NCBI GenBank assembly: GCA_021324415.1
Contig: JAJPJF010000355.1
Span: forward strand, 1 to 64,000
Direction: 5' to 3'
Origin: Nostocales cyanobacterium Centralia_MAG_434
Lineage (GTDB): Bacteria; Cyanobacteriota; Cyanobacteriia; Cyanobacteriales; Nostocaceae
DNA length: 64,000 nt
Shown in pieces: positions 9,320 to 18,657 of this stretch (positions are counted from its first letter, which is position 1; every line of letters starts with the position of its first letter). The notes beneath the pieces are model-generated. The model saw only the letters and a list, made by a program, of their open reading frames with translations, made no database searches and was not told the DNA's origin. The position numbers and the translations under genes are program-made.

Positions 9320-10192
9320 ATGGAGCCGATTATTGCAATAGTCTTGGTACTTATAGGCTATGCCTTAGGGTCCGCAAAACTTATTAATCAAGGAAATGAA
9401 GCTTTAGTAGAACGTTTGGGGCAATATCATCGTAAACTCAGCCCTGGACTAAACTTTATCGTTCCCTTGCTTGATCAGATTGTTATGGAGGATACAACAA
9501 GGGAGCAGGTATTAGACATTAAGCCTCAAAATGCGATTACCAGAGACAACATTTACCTCGAAGTAGATGGTGTTGTCTACTGGAAGATCAAAGATATGGA
9601 GAAAAGCTTTTATCAAATCGATGATCTCCAACAAGCATTGACGAACTTGACTGCAACTACGCTGCGAGAAATTGTTGCTCGTAATAGCTTGGAAGAAACC
9701 AATGCTGCAAGAGCGGAGATGAACAGAGCCTTATTAGACGAGTTAAATCAGACAACGATAACGTGGGGAGTAGAAATTATCCGGGTAGATATTCAAAGCA
9801 TTACACCACCTGAAAGTGTGCGGAGATCAATGGAAGAGCAAAGAGCTGCTGAAATCAAAAGCCGTGCGGCAATTTTAGAAGCAGAAGGTGAACGGCAAGC
9901 TGCAATTAAAAAAGCAGAAGGAACAAAAACCTCAATGCAGATCATTTCCGAAGCCTTACGTAGTATTCCCCAAAGTCATGAAGTTTTGCGGTTTCTTGAG
10001 CATCAAGAACAAATTAATGCCAGCTACAAACTCAGTGAAAGCAATAACGCTAAAGTTGTCTTTGTAGACTCCAGCAAACCGCAAACAGCAACTCAGGAGA
10101 TGATTGGCCGTATAGCTGGCGGGGAAGCACGCCACGAAATTAGTCACTCTAGTAGTCCTGAAAAGAAAGATAAAGATGACGATAATCTATAA
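9320..10192 (+). CDS. SPFH/Band 7 (stomatin-like) membrane protein
   Basis: 290 aa. One N-terminal hydrophobic segment (about 2-18) is followed by the SPFH/prohibitin domain (about 20-180, including GLNFIVPLLDQIVMEDTTREQVLDIKPQ) and a charged Ala/Glu-rich helix (EIKSRAAILEAEGERQAAIKKAEGT). This is the slipin/stomatin type found in cyanobacteria, which forms membrane microdomain scaffolds. A good ribosome binding site (AGGAG, 5 nt spacing) supports the ATG. No NfeD partner adjoins it. The tail ends in a Lys/Asp-rich stretch. Confidence 0.9.
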   Translation: MEPIIAIVLVLIGYALGSAKLINQGNEALVERLGQYHRKLSPGLNFIVPLLDQIVMEDTTREQVLDIKPQNAITRDNIYLEVDGVVYWKIKDMEKSFYQIDDLQQALTNLTATTLREIVARNSLEETNAARAEMNRALLDELNQTTITWGVEIIRVDIQSITPPESVRRSMEEQRAAEIKSRAAILEAEGERQAAIKKAEGTKTSMQIISEALRSIPQSHEVLRFLEHQEQINASYKLSESNNAKVVFVDSSKPQTATQEMIGRIAGGEARHEISHSSSPEKKDKDDDNL

Positions 10193-10218
10193 CTACTAGT
10201 CCGCACGACAGGCAGTCA

Positions 10219-11058
10219 TTATCGTAGAAGTGCATCAGCAACCAGCGATACCTCACGCATTTCCCTAACATCGTGAACTCGGAGAATGTCAGCACCATTA
10301 AAAATAGCAGCACAACATGCTGCTGCTGTTCCCCAGAGACGTGCTTTCGGATCTGGTTGGTTTAAAATACGACCTATAAAACTTTTCCGGGAAGGTCCCA
10401 CCAAAATAGGACAATTGAGTTGGCGCAATTGAGACAAGCGGCGAAAAATTTCTAAATTTTGCTCGTAGTTTTTGGCAAACCCAATTCCAGGATCAATAAT
10501 TATTTTTTCTTCGTTAATACCTGCAGCAGTTGCGGCTTTAATTTGATTGGCTAAAAAATTAGAAATCTCCCCCATTACATCCTGATAATCAGTCAACTGT
10601 TGCATGGTTTGCGGATTTCCCCGAATATGCATCAAAATAACTGGTACTCCCAGACTTGCTACAGTCGGTAGCATCTCTGGGTCAAATGTACCGCCGGAAA
10701 TATCATTCACTATATCCGCGCCAGCATCTATTGCCGCCTTTGCAACAACTGCTCTTGTTGTATCTATAGAAATTGGTATTGAAATTTCTTTGCGCAACAC
10801 TTGTAATACTGGCAAGACCCTGTCAAGTTCCTCTGTTAAACTGATTTGCTCTGCCTTGGGTCGGGTTGATTGACCTCCTATATCGATTATGTCCGCACCA
10901 CCTGCTACCATAGCTTGTGCCTGTGCTAAAGCAGCACCAGTCGTGTTAAATTCACCACCATCGCTAAAACTATCAGGCGTGACATTCACAATGCCCATCA
11001 AATAAGTTCGCTGTCCCCATTCAAAACAGCGATCGCGAATTATCAAATGACTCAGCAT
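10219..11058 (-). CDS. folP: Dihydropteroate synthase FolP
   Basis: 279 aa TIM barrel that condenses hydroxymethyl-dihydropterin pyrophosphate with p-aminobenzoate in folate synthesis. All loop signatures are visible: MGIVNVTPDSFSDGG, DIGGQSTRP, NDISGG, DPGIGFAKN and GPSRKSFIG. Full length. It converges on the SPFH gene with 26 bp between stops. tpiA lies upstream on the same strand but a strong terminator separates them. folC, the next folate step after dihydropteroate, is also in this window at 43.4 kb. Confidence 0.96.
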   Translation of the reverse strand: MLSHLIIRDRCFEWGQRTYLMGIVNVTPDSFSDGGEFNTTGAALAQAQAMVAGGADIIDIGGQSTRPKAEQISLTEELDRVLPVLQVLRKEISIPISIDTTRAVVAKAAIDAGADIVNDISGGTFDPEMLPTVASLGVPVILMHIRGNPQTMQQLTDYQDVMGEISNFLANQIKAATAAGINEEKIIIDPGIGFAKNYEQNLEIFRRLSQLRQLNCPILVGPSRKSFIGRILNQPDPKARLWGTAAACCAAIFNGADILRVHDVREMREVSLVADALLR

Positions 11059-11184
11059 AAGTAGATTGGTGGAAATAAACGATTATTCTTTAAGGTTGGG
11101 CATGGGGCATAGGCAGAAAACAGGAAGTTAGCTTTATTTCCACCGCATTACTTCAACTCATCCGTTTTTCATTACTAAGGGCAA

Positions 11185-11236
11185 AGCAAAAAACAACTTA
11201 GAGTAAGCGCTTAAGCGCTTACCATTTGCTAAGTCC
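11185..11236 (-). terminator. Rho-independent terminator of tpiA
   Basis: A 20-bp perfect palindrome (11203-11222, GTAAGCGCTTAAGCGCTTAC) is nested within an outer ACTTAG/CTAAGT pairing. On the minus strand it is followed by TGTTTTTTG. The position just after the tpiA stop and the T-run fit an intrinsic terminator. Confidence 0.7.
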
Positions 11237-11250
11237 AAAGTACGAAAATC

Positions 11251-12006
11251 TCAGGATTTGAGCGTATTTTCTGGCGAAAGCACTTTGTAATTCACAATCC
11301 GGCTGAAACTTTCAGGTTCCAGGCTTGCTCCTCCTACTAAAGCACCATCGATTTCTGGTTGAGCCATGATTTCATCAATATTATTTGGCTTTACAGAGCC
11401 ACCATATTGAATTGGAACATTAGGATTGCTTAATTGGCTGCGAATTAAACCAATAACTCGATTGGCTTCTTTAGCCTCACAAGTATCACCAGTGCCGATC
11501 GCCCAAATTGGTTCGTAAGCAATCACCAACTTGTTCTGATCCACATCCACTAGAGCTTTTTCTAGTTGGTTAATAATTAGTCTTTCGGTTTCTCCCGCAT
11601 CCCGTTGTTGTTTAGTTTCACCTACACATAAAATGGGGATAAGCTCATAACGTTGAGCTGCTTTTATGCGTAGGTTGACGGTTTCATCCGTTTCCCCAAA
11701 GTATTGCCGCCGTTCACTATGACCGACAATAACATATCGCACACCTACTTCTGTCAACATTGGTCCTGAGATTTCACCCGTGTAAGCACCAAATTCCTCC
11801 CAGTGGACATTTTGCGCCCCCAGATGAACGCGGCTACCATGCAAATTCTTAGACACAACATTTAAGTCGGTGAAAGGGACGCACAGTATCACGTCTCGGT
11901 CTTGAGGGGTTTGCTCCAGGGAGGGCAAAAATCCTTGTAAAAACTCTTGGGACTCTGCCTGAGTTTTGTACATTTTCCAGTTACCAGCAATAACGATTTT
12001 TCGCAC
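11251..12006 (-). CDS. tpiA: Triosephosphate isomerase
   Basis: 251 aa. It interconverts dihydroxyacetone phosphate and glyceraldehyde 3-phosphate in glycolysis and the Calvin cycle. Catalytic signatures: GNWKM near the N-terminus (Lys), GHSERR (His), [11 protein letters not shown] (Glu with loop 6) and the phosphate-binding GGSVKP. Full length with a short C-terminal tail. Transcribed alone: terminator downstream, divergent from the GTPase gene upstream. Confidence 0.97.
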   Translation of the reverse strand: MRKIVIAGNWKMYKTQAESQEFLQGFLPSLEQTPQDRDVILCVPFTDLNVVSKNLHGSRVHLGAQNVHWEEFGAYTGEISGPMLTEVGVRYVIVGHSERRQYFGETDETVNLRIKAAQRYELIPILCVGETKQQRDAGETERLIINQLEKALVDVDQNKLVIAYEPIWAIGTGDTCEAKEANRVIGLIRSQLSNPNVPIQYGGSVKPNNIDEIMAQPEIDGALVGGASLEPESFSRIVNYKVLSPENTLKS

Positions 12007-12237
12007 AGGTAATTTAGTCGAAATATTTAAGCTACTACATGCATAATTCAGTTTAAGACTTTTTTAACATCAGTTGATAGTTGTGAATTGAATAACCCAT
12101 CCCACACTCCCACTATGTACTCAAAATAACTAGGATGGAAATATAAATTTAAAATCTAAAGCTCTAACTACAGATGAACACAGATAAGTAGCCAAATATT
12201 ATCCGCCTTTATCTGTAGATCAAAATCCAAAATTGTT
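12007..12237. promoter_or_regulatory. Divergent promoter region tpiA / GTPase
   Basis: 231 bp. It contains an imperfect hairpin (CTACAGAT with ATCTGTAG, about 12168-12225) built from the dispersed word CAGATGAACACAGAT, related to the hairpin downstream of cupA. No gene seen. Confidence 0.4.
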
Positions 12238-13716
12238 ATGACTTCGACATTACCATTGCCTGACCCTCAAAATAGCGACTCGTCCAGCCAGAAAGTCAAT
12301 TCTTCTGATTGGGAGAAGGAGCTAGATAACGTTATTTTTAGCTTTGACGACATTCAGGCGGAACTTAACTATAAGCAAGCACAAACAGCACTCTTAAATT
12401 TGGTAGATAAGATCAACCTCACTTCCAAAGAAAAAGAAGGACTTGAGAGAGAAATTGTTGATTTGGAAATGATGGTAGGAAAATTAGAGCGCATGGTGGT
12501 GCAGATTGCTGCATTCGGCATGGTTGGTAGAGGTAAATCTTCCCTACTCAATGCTTTGGTAGGGCAAACGGTATTTGAAACAGGTCCCTTACACGGTGTC
12601 ACTCGCACGGCACAACGGGTCAGTTGGAGTATTACTGAAGAAGCAATTGGGACAACTGAAGAACGAGCCTTACGAGTCACCTTTCCTGCAATGGGTCACT
12701 CGCAAGTAGAATTGATTGACACTCCTGGTTTGGACGAAGTAGATGGTGCAACTCGTGCGACTTTAGCCGAACAGGTTGCAAAACAAGCAGATTTGCTCTT
12801 ATTTGTGATTGCTGGCGACATGACTAAAGTTGAACATGACGCCCTTTCGGAGTTGCGCAAAGCAGGTAAACCAATCCTGTTGGTGTTCAACAAGATTGAC
12901 CAGTATCCCGAAGCAGACCGAATGGCAATTTATCAGAAGATCCGCGATGAACGAGTTCGAGAATTACTCTCCCCTGATGAAATTGTTATGGCTGCAGCAT
13001 CACCGTTGATCAAGACGGCGATTCGTCGTCCCGATGGAACAAGGGAGTTGCAGTTGCGTACTGGTGCGGCTCAAGTGGAAGAACTGAAACTAAAAATTTT
13101 AGAGATTCTACATAACGAGGGTAAAGCCTTGGTGGCTCTCAACACTATGCTTTATGCGGATAACGTGAATGAACAGTTGGTGCAGAGAAAATTAAAAATT
13201 CGGGACGAGAGTGCAAATCAGTTGATTTGGAAAGCCGCAATCACCAAAGCAGCAGCGATCGCTCTCAATCCAGTCACAGTCGTTGATCTTCTCAGTGCCA
13301 CGGTCATTGATATTGTCATGATTCTTGGGTTATCAAAGCTCTATGGCATCGATATGACACAAACAGGAGCCATAAAATTGTTACAAAGAATCGCCCTAAG
13401 TATGGGTGGTATTGGTGCGAGTGAATTACTTGCAAATTTAGGCTTAAGCTCTCTGAAAACTCTACTTGGCATCTCTGTTCCAGCAACTGGAGGTCTTTCC
13501 TTAGGTCCCTATTTATCAGTGGCCTTAACTCAAGGAGGAGTCGCAGGTGTTTCTGCTTATGGTATCGGGCAAGTCACCAAAGCGTATCTAGCCAATGGCG
13601 CAACCTGGGGACCCGAGGGCCCGAAAGCCGTCGTTACTAAGATTTTGGCAACCCTTGATGAGCACTCCATTCTCAGCCGCATTAAAGATGAATTGCTGAC
13701 GAAGGTTAGGGGTTAG
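12238..13716 (+). CDS. Dynamin/Era-like GTPase with C-terminal DUF697
   Basis: 492 aa. The G domain spans about residues 95-260 with G1 GMVGRGKSS, G3 DTPGLDE and G4 NKID. The C-terminal part (about 325-480) is a hydrophobic DUF697-type domain with several candidate membrane segments (TVVDLLSATVIDIVMILGL). A membrane-associated GTPase of unknown process. Its last codons and TAG stop (AAGGTTAGGGGTTAG) fall at the edge of the STRR/minisatellite that follows, so the original C-terminus may have been altered by repeat insertion. Confidence 0.85.
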   Translation: MTSTLPLPDPQNSDSSSQKVNSSDWEKELDNVIFSFDDIQAELNYKQAQTALLNLVDKINLTSKEKEGLEREIVDLEMMVGKLERMVVQIAAFGMVGRGKSSLLNALVGQTVFETGPLHGVTRTAQRVSWSITEEAIGTTEERALRVTFPAMGHSQVELIDTPGLDEVDGATRATLAEQVAKQADLLLFVIAGDMTKVEHDALSELRKAGKPILLVFNKIDQYPEADRMAIYQKIRDERVRELLSPDEIVMAAASPLIKTAIRRPDGTRELQLRTGAAQVEELKLKILEILHNEGKALVALNTMLYADNVNEQLVQRKLKIRDESANQLIWKAAITKAAAIALNPVTVVDLLSATVIDIVMILGLSKLYGIDMTQTGAIKLLQRIALSMGGIGASELLANLGLSSLKTLLGISVPATGGLSLGPYLSVALTQGGVAGVSAYGIGQVTKAYLANGATWGPEGPKAVVTKILATLDEHSILSRIKDELLTKVRG

Positions 13717-13803
13717 GAGTGGGGACAAGGAGGACAAGGGGGACAAGGAGGACAAGGGGGACAAGGGGACAAGGAGGACAAGGGGGACAAGGGGGACAAG
13801 GGA
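13704..13803. repeat. STRR plus GGACAAGGN minisatellite
   Basis: TTAGG-type heptamers pass directly into about nine tandem copies of a 9-nt unit, GGACAAGGG or GGACAAGGA, with one shortened copy. The same minisatellite recurs at 25.7, 41.5, 44.7, 49.2, 52.1 and 61.8 kb in either orientation. Unit sizes and lack of spacers rule out a CRISPR. Confidence 0.9.
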
Positions 13804-13973
13804 AGGGAGAAAGTTCTTCTCCTGCTCCTATGCCCTATGCCCTATTCTTAGTAAACACTATTGATTTTACTAAGATAGATTAAGCTATTTTAATTTTTCT
13901 CTTGTTTATATTGATATATATTCCAAGACTAATTATTGTTAGAAGAACATAATAAATTTCAAAGGTTGTGAAA

Positions 13974-14078
13974 ATGAACGATTCTAAATCCCCAAATGCA
14001 TTGAATCAATCTATAACAATGGGATTTTTGCTCACAGTAACAAGTTTCAGTATCATCACAATCATGAGTCTCTTCTAA
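13974..14078 (+). CDS. Putative 34-aa single-span membrane peptide
   Basis: ATG to TAA, 34 codons. A polar N-terminus (MNDSKSPNALNQS) is followed by a hydrophobic stretch GFLLTVTSFSIITIMSLF long enough to cross a membrane. It sits in an otherwise gene-free 520-bp region, is preceded by AAAGG about 10 nt upstream, and is followed 40 bp later by a good intrinsic terminator, which together suggest a real small transcript. I do not recognise it as a known PSI, PSII, cytochrome b6f or NDH small subunit. Chance cannot be excluded. Confidence 0.45.
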   Translation: MNDSKSPNALNQSITMGFLLTVTSFSIITIMSLF

Positions 14079-14117
14079 AATAATTTTTGCAAATTTTATT
14101 AAAATAACTTTACTTTA

Positions 14118-14144
14118 CCCTGCTTAACAATCAGCGGGGTTTTT
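14118..14144 (+). terminator. Intrinsic terminator after the small membrane ORF
   Basis: Stem CCCTGCT / AGCGGGG (one G-U pair) with an 8-nt loop, followed by TTTTTC. It closes the small transcript and insulates the downstream glutaredoxin-like gene. Confidence 0.7.
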
Positions 14145-14239
14145 CATTTATGAAACATTTTGCGACTTTGCTCTCAGGGGTATTGCCGTTAGGTTTTTAA
14201 TAAAAAATGAATTATGTGCTAGTTACAGTAGTCTAAAAA

Positions 14240-14506
14240 ATGCGATTAATCCTATACAGCAAACCTGGATGCCATTTATGTGAAGGGTTGCAGGAAAAGT
14301 TAGAACAAATACACAACCTCGATTTTGAGTTAGAAGTTCGGGATATTACAACTCGTGAAGATTGGTTTGGGGCTTATCAGTATGAAGTGCCGGTGCTTTT
14401 TTTGGTAACTCACGAAGACACGAAAGATACAGAGAGGCTCATACCGCGTCCTTCTCCCCGTGCTAGTGTGTTGCAGTTAGAACAAATGCTCCGGAAGTAT
14501 CTCTAA
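14240..14506 (+). CDS. Glutaredoxin-like thiol-disulfide protein
   Basis: 88 aa thioredoxin fold. The redox motif CHLC is at residues 11-14 and the cis-Pro region is VPVLF. It belongs to the DUF836/glutaredoxin-family group of small proteins rather than classical Grx (CPYC). It is 67 bp upstream of murE on the same strand, so the two may form an operon. Redox partner unknown. Confidence 0.85.
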   Translation: MRLILYSKPGCHLCEGLQEKLEQIHNLDFELEVRDITTREDWFGAYQYEVPVLFLVTHEDTKDTERLIPRPSPRASVLQLEQMLRKYL

Positions 14507-14573
14507 GTGTTTGAAGAAACAAAAATAATGGTGCAGAATAAGCGCAATAAAAGCGTGTGACGAGGTTCACAAC

Positions 14574-16073
14574 ATGAAATTGCGGGAATTACTAGCAGCT
14601 TTAGATGATGTTGGGCAATTGCCTGAACACCCAGCAATGGATGCTGAGGTTAAGGGCTTGAAAACAAATTCTCATGCTTGTGGTGTGGGTGATTTGTTTA
14701 TTGGGATGCCAGGAACACGGGTTGATGGTGGAGAATTTTGGCAAAGTGCGATCGCATCCGGTGCCATAGCAGCCATTATCAGTCCCAGTGCAGCCCAGAA
14801 ACATCCTCCTACATCAGAGGTTTGTGTGCTCACAGCTGGTGATATGACTCGAACCTGTGCGCAATTAGCTGTTGCCTTTTACAATTACCCGGCGCAAAAG
14901 CTTAAGCTTGTAGGCATCACAGGCACAAATGGCAAAACAACAACCTCCCACCTCGTTGAATATCTGTTGGGTCAAGCCAATCTCCACACAGCCTTAATGG
15001 GAACTCTTTACACTCGTTGGCATGGGTTTATCCAAACATCGGCTCATACTACACCGTTCGCCGTAGAACTACAACACCAACTTGCTGCCGCTGTAGATGC
15101 TGGTAATGAGTTTGGAGTGATGGAAGTGAGTTCTCATGCTTTGGCACAAGGTCGAGTGTTGGGTTGCCAGTTTGAAGTTGCGGTGTTTACCAATCTTACG
15201 CAAGACCATTTGGATTTCCATCGTGATATGGAAGATTACTTTGCTGCTAAAGCCTTACTTTTTAGCCCTAATTATCTTCAAGGACGGGCAATTATTAACG
15301 CTGATGACCCATACGGCAAACGATTAATTGCATCTTTAGATTCACAAAAGGTTTGGAGTTACAGCGTCAATGATTCTAATGCCGATTTGTGGATGAGTGA
15401 TTTGATTTATGAGCCTGATGGTGTTAGGGGTACAATGCATACCCCCGAGGGTCATGTGGCTTTTCGTTCACCCCTGGTCGGTCAGTATAACTTAGAAAAT
15501 CTTCTTGCTGCAGTAGGCACTGTATTACATTTAGGATTAGATTTGCAATCAGTTGTATCTGCTATACCCGACTTTATTGGAGTCCCTGGACGTATGGAAA
15601 GGGTACAACTGAGTGCTAGGCAAGATATTAGTGTGATTGTGGATTATGCTCACACACCTGATAGTTTAGAGAATTTGCTAAAAGCAGCACGTCCATTTAT
15701 TTCAGGTAGAATGATTTGCGTGTTTGGATGTGGCGGTGATCGCGATCGCACCAAACGGCCAAAGATGGGCAAAATTGCTGCCGAATTAGCTGATCTAGCA
15801 GTGGTGACATCTGATAACCCACGAACTGAAGACCCAGAAAAAATTTTACAAGATATTTTGGCGGGAATTCCAGAAACAATCGTTCCAATGGTAATTTGCG
15901 ATCGCGCTACCGCAATTCGCAACGCCATTTTGCAAGCCCAACCAGGAGATGGTGTTTTGATTGCAGGTAAAGGTCACGAAGACTATCAAATTCTTGGGAC
16001 TGAAAAGATTCACTTCGATGACCGAGAACACGCACGAGATGCTTTAGAAGCTAGGATGAAGATAGAAAAATAG
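14574..16073 (+). CDS. murE: UDP-MurNAc-tripeptide synthetase MurE
   Basis: 499 aa cytoplasmic Mur ligase that adds the third residue of the peptidoglycan stem peptide. N-terminal UDP-MurNAc domain, ATP loop GITGTNGKTTTSH (about 118-130), central ligase domain and C-terminal domain with DNPRTEDP. The DNPR motif is diagnostic of meso-diaminopimelate specificity, in keeping with the dapB gene at 57 kb. GKGHEDYQ near the end is also typical. Full length. Confidence 0.96.
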   Translation: MKLRELLAALDDVGQLPEHPAMDAEVKGLKTNSHACGVGDLFIGMPGTRVDGGEFWQSAIASGAIAAIISPSAAQKHPPTSEVCVLTAGDMTRTCAQLAVAFYNYPAQKLKLVGITGTNGKTTTSHLVEYLLGQANLHTALMGTLYTRWHGFIQTSAHTTPFAVELQHQLAAAVDAGNEFGVMEVSSHALAQGRVLGCQFEVAVFTNLTQDHLDFHRDMEDYFAAKALLFSPNYLQGRAIINADDPYGKRLIASLDSQKVWSYSVNDSNADLWMSDLIYEPDGVRGTMHTPEGHVAFRSPLVGQYNLENLLAAVGTVLHLGLDLQSVVSAIPDFIGVPGRMERVQLSARQDISVIVDYAHTPDSLENLLKAARPFISGRMICVFGCGGDRDRTKRPKMGKIAAELADLAVVTSDNPRTEDPEKILQDILAGIPETIVPMVICDRATAIRNAILQAQPGDGVLIAGKGHEDYQILGTEKIHFDDREHARDALEARMKIEK

Positions 16074-16086
16074 ACACAATGACTTA

Positions 16087-16115
16087 GTATAGACGCGGCT
16101 CATCGCGTCTGTACA
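16087..16115. repeat. Dispersed AGACGCG palindrome
   Basis: AGACGCG (16091-16097) and CGCGTCT (16104-16110) form a short hairpin followed by GTACA. It resembles the AGACGT...ACGTCT palindromes at 49.4, 55.2 and 60.3 kb. Confidence 0.5.
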
Positions 16116-16281
16116 TAAAGTAGTAAATGCTTCTTCAGGATGACTCATAACTGCGAGGATAAACAGATCTTTCACCTCCAATAACAATTTTATTGATAAA
16201 AAAGGAACACTTAGGGGTGACAATCTAAGCAGTATTATTTTTTTCTTTCTGCTTTTTTATTTTTCTTGTTGTGCTTTACTC

Positions 16282-17721
16282 ATGGATATTTTTCTGGATC
16301 AGGATTTGTCCGTTTACCAGCAGGCTTTGGGTGCACACGTGCGTCTCCAACCATTCTCCGTTAGCTCTGCTAATTTGTTGTCATTGGTGAGAGCACAAAT
16401 TGATTTACTGATTGAGCAAAACATTGCAGCTACTTTATGGGTAAAGTTGCCACCAGGAAAAATTTGGCATACAGAAATTCAACGTTACTCTCAACAACTG
16501 AACGGTTCTTGCATCATTTTTGATTTTCATGTTGCAGAAGAAGGGAATAGACAACAGAGAGTAGAGGCAGAAAATGCTCCCTCATCTCCTTTCACCTCCT
16601 CTTTCCATCATGTGTATCTCTTCCCAGACAGCCTGTTACGACGGGAATACTTTTTTCTAGTGTTGTCATCTCAGTTATGTAGCTTAATCTCGGTTTCTAG
16701 ACCCCAAAAAAAACGCCAACCCATATCAGGGAAACCCTCCCATAAGACCTCCTCGTTATTAGCTATAAACACTTTTGACGGCAGACTCATTCAACAAGTT
16801 TTAGATAGTTTTAAAAAGACGATTCCATTAGAATCACCGTTACGCTTAGCAGTAGACTTGGTGTGTCCTGTAGCACCAGAGCCAACTCTGATCAGTCAAC
16901 TACTAGCCAATCAACTGCAACAACAAGAGCAAATTAATCGTCAGATTGTCAGTAAGCAGATATCCAAAACACAGCAACAACATCAAAAACTGCAAAACAA
17001 ACTGCAACTTAAGGACGAATTTTTGAGAAATGTGTGTCAGGAACTGCGCACACCCATCACACACATGAAAACAGCTCTGAGTTTGTTGAATTCTCCTAAT
17101 TTAAAAGTTCCGCAACGGCAACGTTATTTACAACTGCTAAATACGCAGTGCGAGTATCAAAATTCCTTGATCACCGGAGTATTGACTCTGGTGGAGTTTG
17201 AACACAATTTAGAGCAGACGCCTTTGGAATCCGTACGCCTTAGTGACGTTGTGCCTGGAGTTGTCAGTACCTACCAGCCTCTCGCACAAGAAAAAGGTAT
17301 CATGCTAGCTTACACTGTACCCACTCAGCTTCCACCTGTTTGGTGTGTCAGTGGCGGTATCAAACAAATTGTCATTCATTTACTTTCTAACAGCATCAAA
17401 TTCACCCCTAACGGTGGACAAGTTTGGGTACGATGTCGTGTTCAAGGAGATTATGTTCAACTGGAATTCCGAGATACTGGCATTGGGATAGCAGAAAGTG
17501 AAATTCCCAAAATATTTGATCCTTTTTATCGTGTACGTCCAGCAGCAGAAGAATCTGGTGGTGTTGGGTTGGGATTAACAATCGTGCAACAGTTACTGTG
17601 GCGTAGTGGAGGTTCTATTTCTTTGAAAAGTAGGACATCTGAAGGTTCTACCTTTACAATAAATTTAGCCAGCGTCCGCGATCATTCTTCAGAAAAATCG
17701 ACTTCTAAAATTGATAAATAG
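16282..17721 (+). CDS. Histidine-kinase-like protein lacking the phospho-acceptor His
   Basis: 479 aa, no membrane segment. An unassigned N-terminal sensory region (about 1-220) leads through a Gln-rich coiled coil to a HisKA-type dimerisation region and a complete HATPase domain: N box HLLSNSIKFTPNGG, G1 DTGIGI, F box FDPFYR and G2 GVGLGLTIV. The H box reads FLRNVCQELRTPITHM, so the usual His (as in SHELRTP) is Gln at residue 253, codon CAG at 17038-17040. By family knowledge it should bind ATP but not autophosphorylate at the canonical site. It may be an allosteric or heterodimer partner. No response regulator adjoins it. Confidence 0.85.
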   Translation: MDIFLDQDLSVYQQALGAHVRLQPFSVSSANLLSLVRAQIDLLIEQNIAATLWVKLPPGKIWHTEIQRYSQQLNGSCIIFDFHVAEEGNRQQRVEAENAPSSPFTSSFHHVYLFPDSLLRREYFFLVLSSQLCSLISVSRPQKKRQPISGKPSHKTSSLLAINTFDGRLIQQVLDSFKKTIPLESPLRLAVDLVCPVAPEPTLISQLLANQLQQQEQINRQIVSKQISKTQQQHQKLQNKLQLKDEFLRNVCQELRTPITHMKTALSLLNSPNLKVPQRQRYLQLLNTQCEYQNSLITGVLTLVEFEHNLEQTPLESVRLSDVVPGVVSTYQPLAQEKGIMLAYTVPTQLPPVWCVSGGIKQIVIHLLSNSIKFTPNGGQVWVRCRVQGDYVQLEFRDTGIGIAESEIPKIFDPFYRVRPAAEESGGVGLGLTIVQQLLWRSGGSISLKSRTSEGSTFTINLASVRDHSSEKSTSKIDK

Positions 17722-17764
17722 ATTAGGTAAGGGAAGTGAGATTAAACGATGATTCGTTAAGGTC

Positions 17765-17873
17765 GGGCATGGGGCATAGGGCAGAAGAGCAGAAAAAAAA
17801 CTTTCTCCTTTATCCTCCTTGTCCCCCTTCCACTCCCCACACCCCACATCCCACACCCCACACCCCACACCCC
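17765..17873. repeat. STRR block abutting a start codon
   Basis: GGGGCATAGGGCA words, then CTCCTTGTCCCCC, then six heptamer copies of the CCCCACA type (17831-17873). The next base starts the ATG of the following gene, leaving it without a normal leader or Shine-Dalgarno sequence. Confidence 0.85.
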
Positions 17874-17874
17874 T

Positions 17875-18657
17875 ATGTTTATCACCTTAATCGCAGACTA
17901 TGGTAACGGAGATCCGGCTTTTGCCGAGGTCACACAGCGTTTGTTAGTGGAACTGCCTGGTCAAATTAACTTAGTGTCAGTCCCTGCTTTCAGCACTCTA
18001 GCAACAGGCTTTTGGATTGCCCAACTTGGTCTCAACCCTGGTCCTCAAGAGCGTTTAATTTATCACAACTGTGCACCTCGCCAAGATGATAAACAACCTA
18101 GGCAGGATAATGAAGGTGAGGGGCTGACTTATGCCTTGTTGCCTAATGGTGTTAAAGTCGTGGGTGTTAATGCTGGTTACACTCTCTCCTTTATCAAAGA
18201 CTATGCCCAAATGTTGCATGTAGTGAAAGTGTCTAGAGGTGGATCGCAGTTTCGTTCTCGTGATGTGTTTCCCAGTGCAGCAGCGGCTATTGCTAAGGGT
18301 GATTTAAGCCTTTTGGGTGCAGCTTTAGACCCAAGCTTGATTCCAGATGTCCCAGGCGATCGCGTTGCCTGGATTGATGGCTACGGTAACATTAAGACCA
18401 CTATTGCCGCACACAATGTTAATTTATCTCCTGAAGCCAAAGTGGTTATCCGCGTCGGAGATGTCGTCAGTGATGCCATATACTCGGATGGTAGTTTTAA
18501 AGTTCCTGAAGGAACTCTAGCTTTTGCACCAGGTAGTTCTGGGTGGTCAGTTCCCAATCATTCTGGTTCAGTCCGTTGGATGGAGTTATTTCTGCGTGGT
18601 GGTAGCGCTTGGGAACGCTTTGGTAGACCACGGGTGAATCAGTTGGTGAGGTTTTGA
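17875..18657 (+). CDS. SAM hydroxide adenosyltransferase family protein (DUF62)
   Basis: 260 aa. The start MFITLIADYGNGDPAFAEV and the C-terminal barrel region match the SAM-dependent chlorinase/fluorinase-like family. Most members hydrolyse S-adenosylmethionine to adenosine and methionine. Two domains are expected: N-terminal about 1-165 and C-terminal about 170-260 (DRVAWIDGYGNIKTTI). The diagnostic Asp of the N-terminal loop (ADYG) is present. The ATG directly follows a CCCCACA heptamer array, so there is no Shine-Dalgarno sequence; translation may be leaderless or weak. Confidence 0.85.
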   Translation: MFITLIADYGNGDPAFAEVTQRLLVELPGQINLVSVPAFSTLATGFWIAQLGLNPGPQERLIYHNCAPRQDDKQPRQDNEGEGLTYALLPNGVKVVGVNAGYTLSFIKDYAQMLHVVKVSRGGSQFRSRDVFPSAAAAIAKGDLSLLGAALDPSLIPDVPGDRVAWIDGYGNIKTTIAAHNVNLSPEAKVVIRVGDVVSDAIYSDGSFKVPEGTLAFAPGSSGWSVPNHSGSVRWMELFLRGGSAWERFGRPRVNQLVRF

